Shown here piece after piece: positions 53,552 to 61,405 of a DNA stretch of 64,000 nucleotides. The notes under the pieces were generated by a model, which saw only the letters and a program-made list of their open reading frames with translations, ran no database searches and was not told where the DNA came from. Location of the stretch: the NCBI GenBank assembly GCA_003249225.1, contig QKJQ01000012.1, positions 1 to 64,000 of the forward strand, read 5' to 3'. Both the position numbers and the translations under genes were made by a program. This DNA is from Clostridia bacterium. GTDB taxonomy: Bacteria; Bacillota; Clostridia; Lachnospirales; Lachnospiraceae. The stretch's first letter is position 1, and each line of letters begins with the position of its first letter.

Positions 53552-56500
53552 ATGAAATCAGAATGGAAAGACAGGATAGAACATTGGATTCGAACACTGA
53601 AAGCAGATTTTTATGAACCAATTGGAGAAATTGAATGGTGCAATTACCATACTATGGATCACATATTCCCGTCAGAAGCAAAGCAAAAAGCACTGACTCC
53701 GGTGAAAAAAGGTTACACATGGGGGAATACCTGGGAATACTGCTGGTTCTATGGAAATATTAAGCTTCCACAGAATGTTCAGGGAGAACGTATTGTTCTG
53801 AATCTGCACCCGGGCGGTGAATCAACGCTGTTTGTTAACGGAAAAGCGTTTGGTACTTACCGTGCGGACTGGATCAAGGAAGAAAACATGCACCATTATT
53901 ATGAAGATAATGTTCTTACGAGGTCGGCAAAAAGCGGAGACTCTTTTGAAATTCTGATGGAAACCTATGCAGGGCACTATTACGCTGAGAGTCCGAGCGG
54001 TGGATGTGCGACTGGTCCAATACTGCCGGGATATTATAAAAATGAGCTGGAAGAGGGAAAACGCAGGACACTTGGAAGCTGTACCTATGGTATATGGAAT
54101 GAGGACGCTTATCAGCTCTATATGGATGTTATTACACTGAAGCAGCTTCTTATGGTGCTGCCAAAGGAATCCCTCCGTGCTGCCAAAGTTGAGGAAGCAT
54201 TGGAGATGTTTACGCTCAATGTTGATTTTGAGCAGGACAGAAGAAAAAGAATCCGGGATTATAAAAAGGCAAGAGAAGTTATCGCGCCTGTTATGAAGGC
54301 AGAAAACGGCTCTACCATGCCTGAATTTTATGCCATTGGAAATGCGCATATAGACCTGGCATGGTTGTGGCCGATGGCAGAAACCCATCGAAAAACAGCC
54401 CGAACCTTTGCTGCACAGCTTCGACTGATTGATGAATATCCTGACTATAAGTTTATTCAGAGTCAGCCAGCCGCTTATGAAATGTGCCGGCAGCATTACC
54501 CAGAGCTGTTTGAACGAATAAAAAAGGCAGTACAGAATGGGCAGTGGATCGCAGATGGTGCCATGTGGGTCGAACCCGATACGAATATGGCGGGCGGAGA
54601 AGCACTGGTACGTCAGCTCTTATATGGTAAGAAGTATTATAAAGAAATGTTTGGTATCAACAGTGAAGTATTATGGCTCCCGGATACCTTCGGATATACA
54701 GCAGCACTTCCGCAGATATTGAAAGGCTGTAATGTTAATTATCTTGTCACACAGAAGATTTTCTGGTCCTATAATGATGGAGAAAAGTTCCCGTATCATT
54801 ATTTCACCTGGGAGGGAATGGATGGCAGTCAGATCGTATCCTTCCTGCCGACCAGCTATACCTATCGGACGGATGTAGAGGCGGTCAACGAGGTCTGGAA
54901 GAACCGGACGCAGGAACGTGATCTGGAAGCATTTCTTTATCCGTACGGTTATGGAGACGGCGGCGGTGGTCCTGCAAGAGACTATGTGGAGAGTGTTAAG
55001 CGACAGGAGAATCTGGAAGGCGGCGTTCGTATGAAGATGGCCGGTCCGATGGAGTTCTTTAAAGATATGGAAAAGAAGGGTGGGCCAAAGAATACTTATG
55101 TTGGTGAACTATACTTTTCAGCTCACCGCGGAACCTATACATCACAGGCCATGGTCAAAAAGAATAACAGAAAATGCGAGTTGGCGCTTCGTGAGATGGA
55201 ATTTGCCGGTGCCGTGGCAGAGATGAACGGTATACCGTATGAACAGGAAAAGGCTGAGTTTTTATGGAAGGAACTGCTATTGAACCAGTTTCATGATATT
55301 CTGCCGGGTTCCAGCATCGCAAGGGTCTATACAGAAGCAGAAGCTCAGGTCGGAAAAGCTATTTCACAAGCAAAGAAACTGGCAGACGATTCTTATGAAT
55401 CACTTTTATCCGAAGGAGAAGGAATAACGGTCTTTAATTCGCTTGGCTTTCAGCGAAAAGAATGCATCCAATTGCCGGATGACTATCAGAATGGTGCGGT
55501 GCTTTCGGACCTTACAAAAGTTCCAGTTATACTTCAGGACAATAAGAGGTATGCCGTGGTAACATTGCCGGCCTGTGGGTCTGTGACTTTATACCGTAAC
55601 GAAGAAAAAACAATGGAGAAAGCAGATGTCATCGAAGCAAAAGCGTATGAGAAGGATGGTCTGTTCTATCTTGAAAATGCATGGATCAAAGCCGAACTTA
55701 CAAAAAGCGGGAATATTACATCGTTTATAGTAAAAGAATCCGGACGTGAATTTGCAGATGGAGAGATGAATCGTTTTCAAATGTATAAAGATGTTCCGCG
55801 GCTTTTTGACGCGTGGGATATTGATTCCTGTTATCTTGAGCAGGAGATGACTCCCTGTCTGGAAGCAAATGTACAGATACTGCAGCATGAAGGTGCGGTT
55901 GCTGAGCTTCTTATAACAGGACACTTCTTGTCGAAAAAAGAATCAATGGAAGAACCGTCCATGTTCCATCAGATAGTGCGGCTGGAAGCGACCAAAAAGA
56001 GACTGGTGTTCGATACGACCATCGACTGGCATGAGATGCACCGGCTGTTAAAGGTAGCCTTCCCGGTAAAAGTATATTCCGAAAATGGAATCAATGAAAT
56101 GCAGTTTGGATTTGTGGAACGACCGACACACCGCTCCCGAGATTATGATAAAGACCGGTTTGAAGTGTGCAATCACAGATACAGTGCACTTTGTGACGGA
56201 GCGCATGGTGCAGCGGTTCTCAATGATTCAAAGTATGGAATCAGTATGAACAAAAATGCAATGGAACTGACTCTATTACGTGCATCGACCTGTCCGGAAA
56301 TGGGAGCTGACAACAGGCAGCATCGTTTTGTTTACGGCTTTACGGCATGGGAAGGAAGCTTTACAGACTGTGATGTTGTATGGCAGGGATATGAGATCAA
56401 TACTTCACCGGTTGTTCTGCCGGGTGTTCAGACGGATTTCTCTGCGATTCAGATTGAGAAGAACAACATTATTCTTGACACTATGAAACCGGCAGAAGAT

Positions 56501-56722
56501 GGCAGTGGTGATATCATAATGCGTTTTTATGAATCAAAGAAAGCGGCCGTGACCACAAAGATCCATTTCGGATTTGACTGCAAAAAGATAACACTGTGCA
56601 ATCTTTTGGAAGAGACAAAAGAATCGCAGGAGGATACACTGCTTGAAAGGACTGCGACCGGGCAGACGATTTCCATTGAGTTTGGAGCATTTGAGATTAA
56701 GACACTTAGAATACAGAGATAG
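53552..56722 (+). CDS. GH38 alpha-mannosidase
   Basis: In this 1056-residue protein, residues about 255-530 form the GH38 catalytic domain: NAHIDLAWLWP (zinc-binding His/Asp), WVEPDTNMAGGE, and WLPDTFGY with the nucleophile Asp (near 385). A three-helix domain with NQFHDILPGSSI supplies the third zinc ligand (near 580). Large C-terminal beta domains complete it; the N-terminal 250 residues match the bacterial GH38 N-domain. It is zinc-dependent, retaining and cytoplasmic. AGAGG lies 5 nt before the ATG at 53552. It is in one unit with the fucosidase. Confidence 0.95.
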   Translation: MKSEWKDRIEHWIRTLKADFYEPIGEIEWCNYHTMDHIFPSEAKQKALTPVKKGYTWGNTWEYCWFYGNIKLPQNVQGERIVLNLHPGGESTLFVNGKAFGTYRADWIKEENMHHYYEDNVLTRSAKSGDSFEILMETYAGHYYAESPSGGCATGPILPGYYKNELEEGKRRTLGSCTYGIWNEDAYQLYMDVITLKQLLMVLPKESLRAAKVEEALEMFTLNVDFEQDRRKRIRDYKKAREVIAPVMKAENGSTMPEFYAIGNAHIDLAWLWPMAETHRKTARTFAAQLRLIDEYPDYKFIQSQPAAYEMCRQHYPELFERIKKAVQNGQWIADGAMWVEPDTNMAGGEALVRQLLYGKKYYKEMFGINSEVLWLPDTFGYTAALPQILKGCNVNYLVTQKIFWSYNDGEKFPYHYFTWEGMDGSQIVSFLPTSYTYRTDVEAVNEVWKNRTQERDLEAFLYPYGYGDGGGGPARDYVESVKRQENLEGGVRMKMAGPMEFFKDMEKKGGPKNTYVGELYFSAHRGTYTSQAMVKKNNRKCELALREMEFAGAVAEMNGIPYEQEKAEFLWKELLLNQFHDILPGSSIARVYTEAEAQVGKAISQAKKLADDSYESLLSEGEGITVFNSLGFQRKECIQLPDDYQNGAVLSDLTKVPVILQDNKRYAVVTLPACGSVTLYRNEEKTMEKADVIEAKAYEKDGLFYLENAWIKAELTKSGNITSFIVKESGREFADGEMNRFQMYKDVPRLFDAWDIDSCYLEQEMTPCLEANVQILQHEGAVAELLITGHFLSKKESMEEPSMFHQIVRLEATKKRLVFDTTIDWHEMHRLLKVAFPVKVYSENGINEMQFGFVERPTHRSRDYDKDRFEVCNHRYSALCDGAHGAAVLNDSKYGISMNKNAMELTLLRASTCPEMGADNRQHRFVYGFTAWEGSFTDCDVVWQGYEINTSPVVLPGVQTDFSAIQIEKNNIILDTMKPAEDGSGDIIMRFYESKKAAVTTKIHFGFDCKKITLCNLLEETKESQEDTLLERTATGQTISIEFGAFEIKTLRIQR

Positions 56723-56757
56723 TTATCAGTAGGTATGCAAAGTTGTCCAAAAGATTC

Positions 56758-56785
56758 TTGAATATAAAGTACAGGATATTATAAT
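56758..56785 (+). promoter_or_regulatory. promoter of the UPF0316 gene
   Basis: TTGAAT, 16-bp spacer, TATAAT, about 31 bp before the start. Confidence 0.65.
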
Positions 56786-56816
56786 AGGGATAGAAAACAG
56801 GACGAGGAGGAAGAAT

Positions 56817-57428
56817 ATGGAATGGATTCAACAGTTTACGGACTATCCGGTATTTAACTGGGTGATTCTGCCGGCATTGATTTTTGTTTCAAGAATTTTT
56901 GATGTGTCTTTTGGAACATTGCGAATTATATTTGTATCCAGAGGTAAGAGAAGCATAGCTCCATTTCTTGGATTTTTTGAAGTGCTCATCTGGCTTCTTG
57001 CCATAAGCCAGATCATGCAGAACCTGAATAACTTTGCATGTTATATCGCATATGCAGGCGGATTTGCCATGGGAAACTATATTGGCATGCGTATTGAAGA
57101 AAAACTTGCCATGGGAACAATGATCATTCGGGTATTTTTAGTGGGTGACGGAAATAACATGAAAGAAAAGCTTCATAATGCAGGTTTTGGTGTAACAAGT
57201 ATCGATGCACACGGAGCAAATGGAAATGTTAAGATCATCTATACAATTATCAAGAGAAAAGCACTCGATAAGGTAGTCGGTATCATAGAAGCCTGTGATG
57301 CTAAAGCTTTTTACTCCATTGAAGAAGTCAGAGCGGTCAAAGAAGGAATCTTTCCAAGCGATGAGAAACGGGCTATTGACTCCCTGCGGTTAGCCAGATC
57401 AAAAGGCAATGTTAAAAAAGGAAAATAA
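56817..57428 (+). CDS. UPF0316/DUF2179 membrane protein
   Basis: In this 203-residue protein, three N-terminal helices (about 13-85) contain FVSRIFDVSFGTLRIIFVSRGKR, the UPF0316 signature. A cytoplasmic DUF2179 domain follows (about 110-175; GVTSIDAHGANGNVKIIYTIIKR). DUF2179 is a small ligand-binding-like domain; the family's role is unknown. Downstream to 57609 nothing but AT-rich sequence is seen. Confidence 0.88.
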   Translation: MEWIQQFTDYPVFNWVILPALIFVSRIFDVSFGTLRIIFVSRGKRSIAPFLGFFEVLIWLLAISQIMQNLNNFACYIAYAGGFAMGNYIGMRIEEKLAMGTMIIRVFLVGDGNNMKEKLHNAGFGVTSIDAHGANGNVKIIYTIIKRKALDKVVGIIEACDAKAFYSIEEVRAVKEGIFPSDEKRAIDSLRLARSKGNVKKGK

Positions 57429-57609
57429 AGATAAAGATGGATTTTCTTTCTTTTCTTATTAAATTCATCAATGGAACAGGAATTGTTTGACATTATTTTG
57501 TAAGCAGGTATAATAACATAAAATAAATGTCTGAAAGAAATGCAGTGTTACGGATCAAGGGATTTTTAGTGATGAAACGTGGTAGGAGTATAAGCAGAGA
57601 AAGGAAGAA

Positions 57610-57711
57610 AAGAGTGAAAGAATTAGATAATTCTTTCACAAGCAAGTTTGTACCTCGCGCGTCACCGCTCGTTCAAACTTGATATGCGCAAAGATAAGCG
57701 CAGGAATGGAG
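57610..57711 (+). repeat. dispersed repeat, copy B, with 61-bp hairpin insert
   Basis: The 27-bp block 57610-57636 equals 41747-41773, and GCGCAGGAATGGAG (57698-57711) equals 41774-41787. Between them, 57637-57697 carries CAAGTTTG/CAAACTTG arms around a GC-rich core. In this copy the shared tail acts as the ribosome site of the 49-codon ORF that starts 6 nt later. Confidence 0.8.
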
Positions 57712-57717
57712 AAAACT

Positions 57718-57867
57718 ATGAAGGGAAGAAAGCTTCACGAGATGAATCATAACATTTTATGTGAACAGGCAATGTATTCCATGAACCAGGGCTCCATGAT
57801 GAGCGTCGGTCAGTTTGCTGTACCAACTTCCGAGTCAATTGTGCAAATACCGCAAAATACAGTATAA
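57718..57867 (+). CDS. hypothetical 49-residue protein
   Basis: The ATG at 57718 is preceded by GGAG at a 6-nt distance and the ORF is followed 24 bp later by a strong terminator, so it looks like a real small transcription unit. The product is soluble, has six Met and is rich in Gln/Ser (EQAMYSMNQGSMMSVGQF near 17-34). The AMYSMNQ...V..V pattern faintly recalls YjfB-type putative motility proteins, but the C-terminus does not fit and the match is by eye. It could also be a degraded gene. Its leader is the repeat shared with 41747. Confidence 0.5.
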   Translation: MKGRKLHEMNHNILCEQAMYSMNQGSMMSVGQFAVPTSESIVQIPQNTV

Positions 57868-57890
57868 TCTTATTACTGAATATTTTGATA

Positions 57891-57925
57891 AAAAGGTGTT
57901 TGCCGAATGGCAGGCACCTTTTTTA
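57891..57925 (+). terminator. terminator of the 49-codon ORF
   Basis: AGGTGTTTGCC and GGCAGGCACCT form an 11-bp stem with two wobbles and a GAAT loop, followed by T5. Confidence 0.92.
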
Positions 57926-57932
57926 TTCTATA

Positions 57933-57973
57933 AGAAAGTTCTTAACTTTCCTATGAAATAAAAGAACTCCGTG
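57933..57973. repeat. short relative of the 45632 element
   Basis: GAAAGTT-CT-TAACTTTC then AAAAGAACTCCGTG matches the first 43 bp of the element at 45632 with few changes. The remainder of that element is missing here. Confidence 0.6.
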
Positions 57974-58017
57974 AAAAAAAATACACTTTCTTTCGACAGA
58001 AAAATGGAGGGGATATC

Positions 58018-58596
58018 ATGAATCATAAGGGAACGGTAACACTTGAAACGAAACGATTGATTTTACGAAGATTTAAGGAAGAGGACGCAGATGCTATGTT
58101 CAGAAACTGGGCTTCTGATCCAATCGTTAGTAAATTTTTGACCTGGCCGGCACACGCTTCGGCAGAAGTATCAGCATCAATTATAAAAAGCTGGATCGAA
58201 AACTATGTGACACCATCCTGGTATCAGTGGGGAATCGAATATAAGGAGCTTGGTGAGGTAATTGGCGGTATTTCCTGTGTTCGCGTTGATGAAGGAATAG
58301 AAAAAGTTGAAATCGGCTACTGTATCGGAAAAGAATGGTGGCATAAAGGAATTATGACAGAAGCATTTACAAGGGTTCTTGAATTCCTGTTCACAGAAAT
58401 CGGTGTTAACCGTGTTGAAGCAAAGCACGATATCAATAATCCCAACAGCGGTGCTGTCATGAAAAAATGCGGACTGCAATACGAAGGAACCTACCGGCAG
58501 GCAGACCGGAACAATCAGGGACTTTGCAACTGCAGTGTCTACGGAATTCTGAAAGAGGAGTGGGAAAAACACAGTGAAAATCCTCAAAATTCATAA
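58018..58596 (+). CDS. GNAT-family N-acetyltransferase (RimJ/RimL-like)
   Basis: This 192-residue single GNAT domain starts ETKRLILRRFKEEDADAMFRNWASDP. It has the acetyl-CoA loop region YCIGKEWWHKGIMTEAF (near 101-117) and the terminal NxxSGAVMKKCGLQYEG (near 141-156) typical of RimJ/RimL and related antibiotic or small-amine acetyltransferases. Substrate is not predictable. GGAGG precedes the ATG. Convergent with the next AraC gene. Confidence 0.93.
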   Translation: MNHKGTVTLETKRLILRRFKEEDADAMFRNWASDPIVSKFLTWPAHASAEVSASIIKSWIENYVTPSWYQWGIEYKELGEVIGGISCVRVDEGIEKVEIGYCIGKEWWHKGIMTEAFTRVLEFLFTEIGVNRVEAKHDINNPNSGAVMKKCGLQYEGTYRQADRNNQGLCNCSVYGILKEEWEKHSENPQNS

Positions 58597-58608
58597 GCGG
58601 TAATGCAA

Positions 58609-59475
58609 TTATATCATTGGAATCCGGTCGTCATGCTTCTGATACTTTTTCGGGGAGAGACCCGTCAGCTTTTTAAAGATTCGTTCAAAATAAGTGATAC
58701 TGTCAAATCCAACCAGAGCAGCGATTTCTGTTACAGAATAGCTGCTCGTTTTCAGTAGTTTTTTAGCCTTTCGAATCCTCATCAGATTCTGGTATTCGGT
58801 TATGGTAAATCCGGTCGTTTCTTTGAAAATCCTGGTCAGATAGGATTTGCTGATAAAAAAGTCTGCTGCCAGCTGTTCTAAGGATCGGTTCTCTTCCAGA
58901 TGTGTGGAAAGATAATCAATGATTTCCTGTATTTTATTGTGTTTTTCAGACAGGCTGAACGTTTCCTTATGTTCAGGCAGCGTTTCGTTGCTGGTTCGAT
59001 AAATCAGAAGCAGCAGCTCTGCAACTTTCAGCATAACAAGAAGGTCATATTTATCCTGCTTTTTCTGCAGTTCTTCCCGGATCGTTGTAAGAAGTACAAG
59101 AACCAGCTTATTATTTTCCTCAGACAGGACATGTACGCCACAGCAGGTAAGGAACAACTCGTCTGGATTATGTATTCCAAGTCGCAGCAGAAAAGGACGA
59201 AAGACTTCCGGGGACAACTGAAGAAGGATCCGGCTGATCGCTGTGCTGCTTGCAGAACTGGTCTTATGGATCTGCTCGCGGTTCACAAAGACAACAGATC
59301 CTGCTGGAACGTAAAAGACATGTTTGTCAATAAAGTAATAACAATCGCCTTCCTCCATATAATACAGCTCATAGGTATCATGAAAATGCTGATGAAGCAT
59401 GGAAAACTGATAATCCCGTTTGGTTGAACTTATAGAAAGTCCCGTCATGGAAATGTTCTGGATCGATTCCTTCAT
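58609..59475 (-). CDS. AraC-family transcriptional regulator (probable regulator of GH4)
   Basis: The 288-residue protein has an N-terminal cupin (about 15-95; HFHDTYELYYMEEGDCYYFI) and a C-terminal AraC domain (about 185-283; LVGFDSITYFERIFKKLTGLSPKKYQK). It is divergent from the GH4 gene across a 304-bp region that carries five copies of a 9-bp repeat, a likely control site. Ligand unknown; galacturonide-type sugar by context. Confidence 0.9.
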   Translation of the reverse strand: MKESIQNISMTGLSISSTKRDYQFSMLHQHFHDTYELYYMEEGDCYYFIDKHVFYVPAGSVVFVNREQIHKTSSASSTAISRILLQLSPEVFRPFLLRLGIHNPDELFLTCCGVHVLSEENNKLVLVLLTTIREELQKKQDKYDLLVMLKVAELLLLIYRTSNETLPEHKETFSLSEKHNKIQEIIDYLSTHLEENRSLEQLAADFFISKSYLTRIFKETTGFTITEYQNLMRIRKAKKLLKTSSYSVTEIAALVGFDSITYFERIFKKLTGLSPKKYQKHDDRIPMI

Positions 59476-59491
59476 TTTATTTTCCCTTTTC

Positions 59492-59560
59492 TGAATGTTG
59501 TGAATGTTGTCCTCGCCTTACAACTCATTTTGGTGAATGTTGTGAATGTTGTGAATGTTG
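59492..59560. repeat. 9-bp direct repeats TGAATGTTG in the AraC-GH4 control region
   Basis: Copies begin at 59492, 59501, 59534, 59543 and 59552, two plus three in phase 9 bp apart, separated by 24 bp. They lie just upstream of the minus-strand AraC start. The remaining gap to 59779 is AT-rich with TATAAT-like stretches but no gene. Confidence 0.9.
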
Positions 59561-59779
59561 TGTTGAGATAGTTTGTAGCCAAAAGTTTGAATAATGCTAT
59601 AAAACAATGCTATATTGTAAGAATATTATACTATAATCAATTATAATTTAAAATGTTGGATTTATATATTTTCTTATTTGTTTCTCCATTGCTGTCTTTT
59701 GGAGAATTCAGGGAAGCCAGTTAATGCAACCATGAAATAAGACAGAATACCGGACAGAACATGAGGAGGAAGATCTACT

Positions 59780-61180
59780 ATGCAGTACAAGGAAAACAAA
59801 GTAACGGATATTCAGATCGCTTACATTGGCGGTGGCTCTAGAGGATGGGCATGGACACTGATGAAAGATCTGGCAGTTGATGCAGAAATCAGCGGAACCG
59901 TGAGGCTGTATGACATTGATGAAGCAGCAGCAAAGAGCAACGAAGTAATTGGAAATGCACTGAGCAAGAGAGAGGATGTTATTGGACAATGGAATTATAC
60001 GACCTGTCAAAGTTTACAGGAAGTGCTGACTGGCTGTGATTTTGTTGTCCTCTCCATTCTTCCTGGTACATTTGACGAGATGGCATCGGATGTTCATCTG
60101 CCGGAACGTCTCGGAATCTATCAGTCGGTTGGCGATACAGCAGGACCCGGTGGCATGATACGTGCTCTTCGTACGATCCCGATGCTGGCACAGATCGCAG
60201 AAGGAGTAAAGAATTATGCACAGGATGCCTGGGTGATCAACTATACCAATCCAATGTCCCTGTGCGTAAAAACATTGTATCAGGTATTCCCTCAGATCAA
60301 AGCATTTGGCTGCTGCCATGAAGTCTTTGGTACACAAAAAGTACTGGCTGGAATCTGCAATGAAGTACTTGAAATAAAAGACATTGACCGCCGTGACATT
60401 CACGTGAACGTGCTTGGAATCAATCATTTTACCTGGTTCGATCAGGCTTCCTATAAAGGCATAGATTTATTCCCCATTTATAAAAAATACTGTGAAGAGC
60501 ATTACGAAGAGGGCTTTGAAGAAAAGGACATGAACTGGGCAAACAATACTTTTCATGGGGCACATCGTGTGAAATTTGATTTATTTTTACGCTATGGGAT
60601 GATAGCAGCAGCCGGAGACCGGCATCTTGCTGAGTTCATGCCGGGGGAAGAATACTTAAAAGATCCGGAGACAGTAACAAGCTGGAAGTTCGGATTGACA
60701 TCGGTCGACTGGAGAAAAGAAGATCTGCAAAAACGCTTGGAAAAAAGCAGAAAATATGTGGAAGGCGACCCGCTTGTTCTGGATAAGTCCGGAGAGGAAG
60801 GCGTTCTTTTGATCAAGGCACTGTGCGGACTGACCAGGGTGATCAGTAATGTGAACATTCCCAATATCAGCAGACAGATTGCAAATCTTCCGGCAGAAGC
60901 CATTGTTGAGACAAATGCTGTGTTCAGCAGAGATTCCATTAAACCGGTCATGGCTGGCAGTATTCCGGAAAATGCCCTGTCTCTGTTCCTGCCACACGTG
61001 AAAAATCAGGAAAGAATATTGAAAGCAGCGTTTACGTATGATGAAAGCCTAGTTGTGGATGCATTTTTAGAAGATCCGCTGGTTAAGGGCAGAGCGAAAG
61101 CAGAAGAAATCAAAGCATTGGTCCAAGATATGATTAAAAATACAAAAAAGTACCTGCCGGATGGATGGAGTATAGAATAA
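59780..61180 (+). CDS. GH4 glycosidase, probable alpha-galacturonidase
   Basis: The 466-residue NAD- and Mn2+-dependent enzyme of the GH4 family has a Rossmann loop IAYIGGGSRGW (near 13-23), NYTNPMSL (near 153), metal-binding CHEVFGTQ (near 174-181) and GINHFTWF (near 213-220), and GDRHLAEF (near 274). CHEV rather than CHSV/CHGV fits alpha-galacturonidases of the LplD type better than MelA alpha-galactosidase or alpha-glucuronidase. It would act in the cytoplasm on pectin-derived oligogalacturonides. GAGGAGG precedes the ATG. Confidence 0.85.
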   Translation: MQYKENKVTDIQIAYIGGGSRGWAWTLMKDLAVDAEISGTVRLYDIDEAAAKSNEVIGNALSKREDVIGQWNYTTCQSLQEVLTGCDFVVLSILPGTFDEMASDVHLPERLGIYQSVGDTAGPGGMIRALRTIPMLAQIAEGVKNYAQDAWVINYTNPMSLCVKTLYQVFPQIKAFGCCHEVFGTQKVLAGICNEVLEIKDIDRRDIHVNVLGINHFTWFDQASYKGIDLFPIYKKYCEEHYEEGFEEKDMNWANNTFHGAHRVKFDLFLRYGMIAAAGDRHLAEFMPGEEYLKDPETVTSWKFGLTSVDWRKEDLQKRLEKSRKYVEGDPLVLDKSGEEGVLLIKALCGLTRVISNVNIPNISRQIANLPAEAIVETNAVFSRDSIKPVMAGSIPENALSLFLPHVKNQERILKAAFTYDESLVVDAFLEDPLVKGRAKAEEIKALVQDMIKNTKKYLPDGWSIE

Positions 61181-61315
61181 CAATGTTGCCGAGCAGAAAT
61201 ATAGTATTGAAAAAGCGCATGATTGCATAAACCAGGTGATTTTTCGTAGAAGGAAAGCCAGGTTATGAGCATATGTATAAAGATTCACTTTCAAAGTGAA
61301 AACCATAGTTTATTG

Positions 61316-61344
61316 TTGACACAGACAAGAATCTGTGCTAACTT
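61316..61344 (+). promoter_or_regulatory. promoter with operator-like inverted repeat before the amino acid binding protein
   Basis: TTGACA (61316-61321), 17-bp spacer, TAACTT (61339-61344). The spacer is almost wholly occupied by CACAGA-CAAGAA-TCTGTG (61320-61337), a likely regulator site. TTCACTT/AAGTGAA (61284-61300) upstream is another inverted repeat. Confidence 0.65.
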
Positions 61345-61355
61345 TTTCATAAGAC

Positions 61356-61385
61356 AAAGGAGTCTAACGTAAGTTGGGCTCCTTT
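61356..61385 (+). other. leader hairpin before the binding-protein gene
   Basis: AAAGGAG (61356-61362) pairs with CTCCTTT (61379-61385) in the 5' untranslated region, just ahead of the real ribosome site TAGGAGG. It may stabilise the mRNA or mask an alternative site. Confidence 0.5.
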
Positions 61386-61405
61386 AGTTATTAGGAGGAA
61401 AATTT

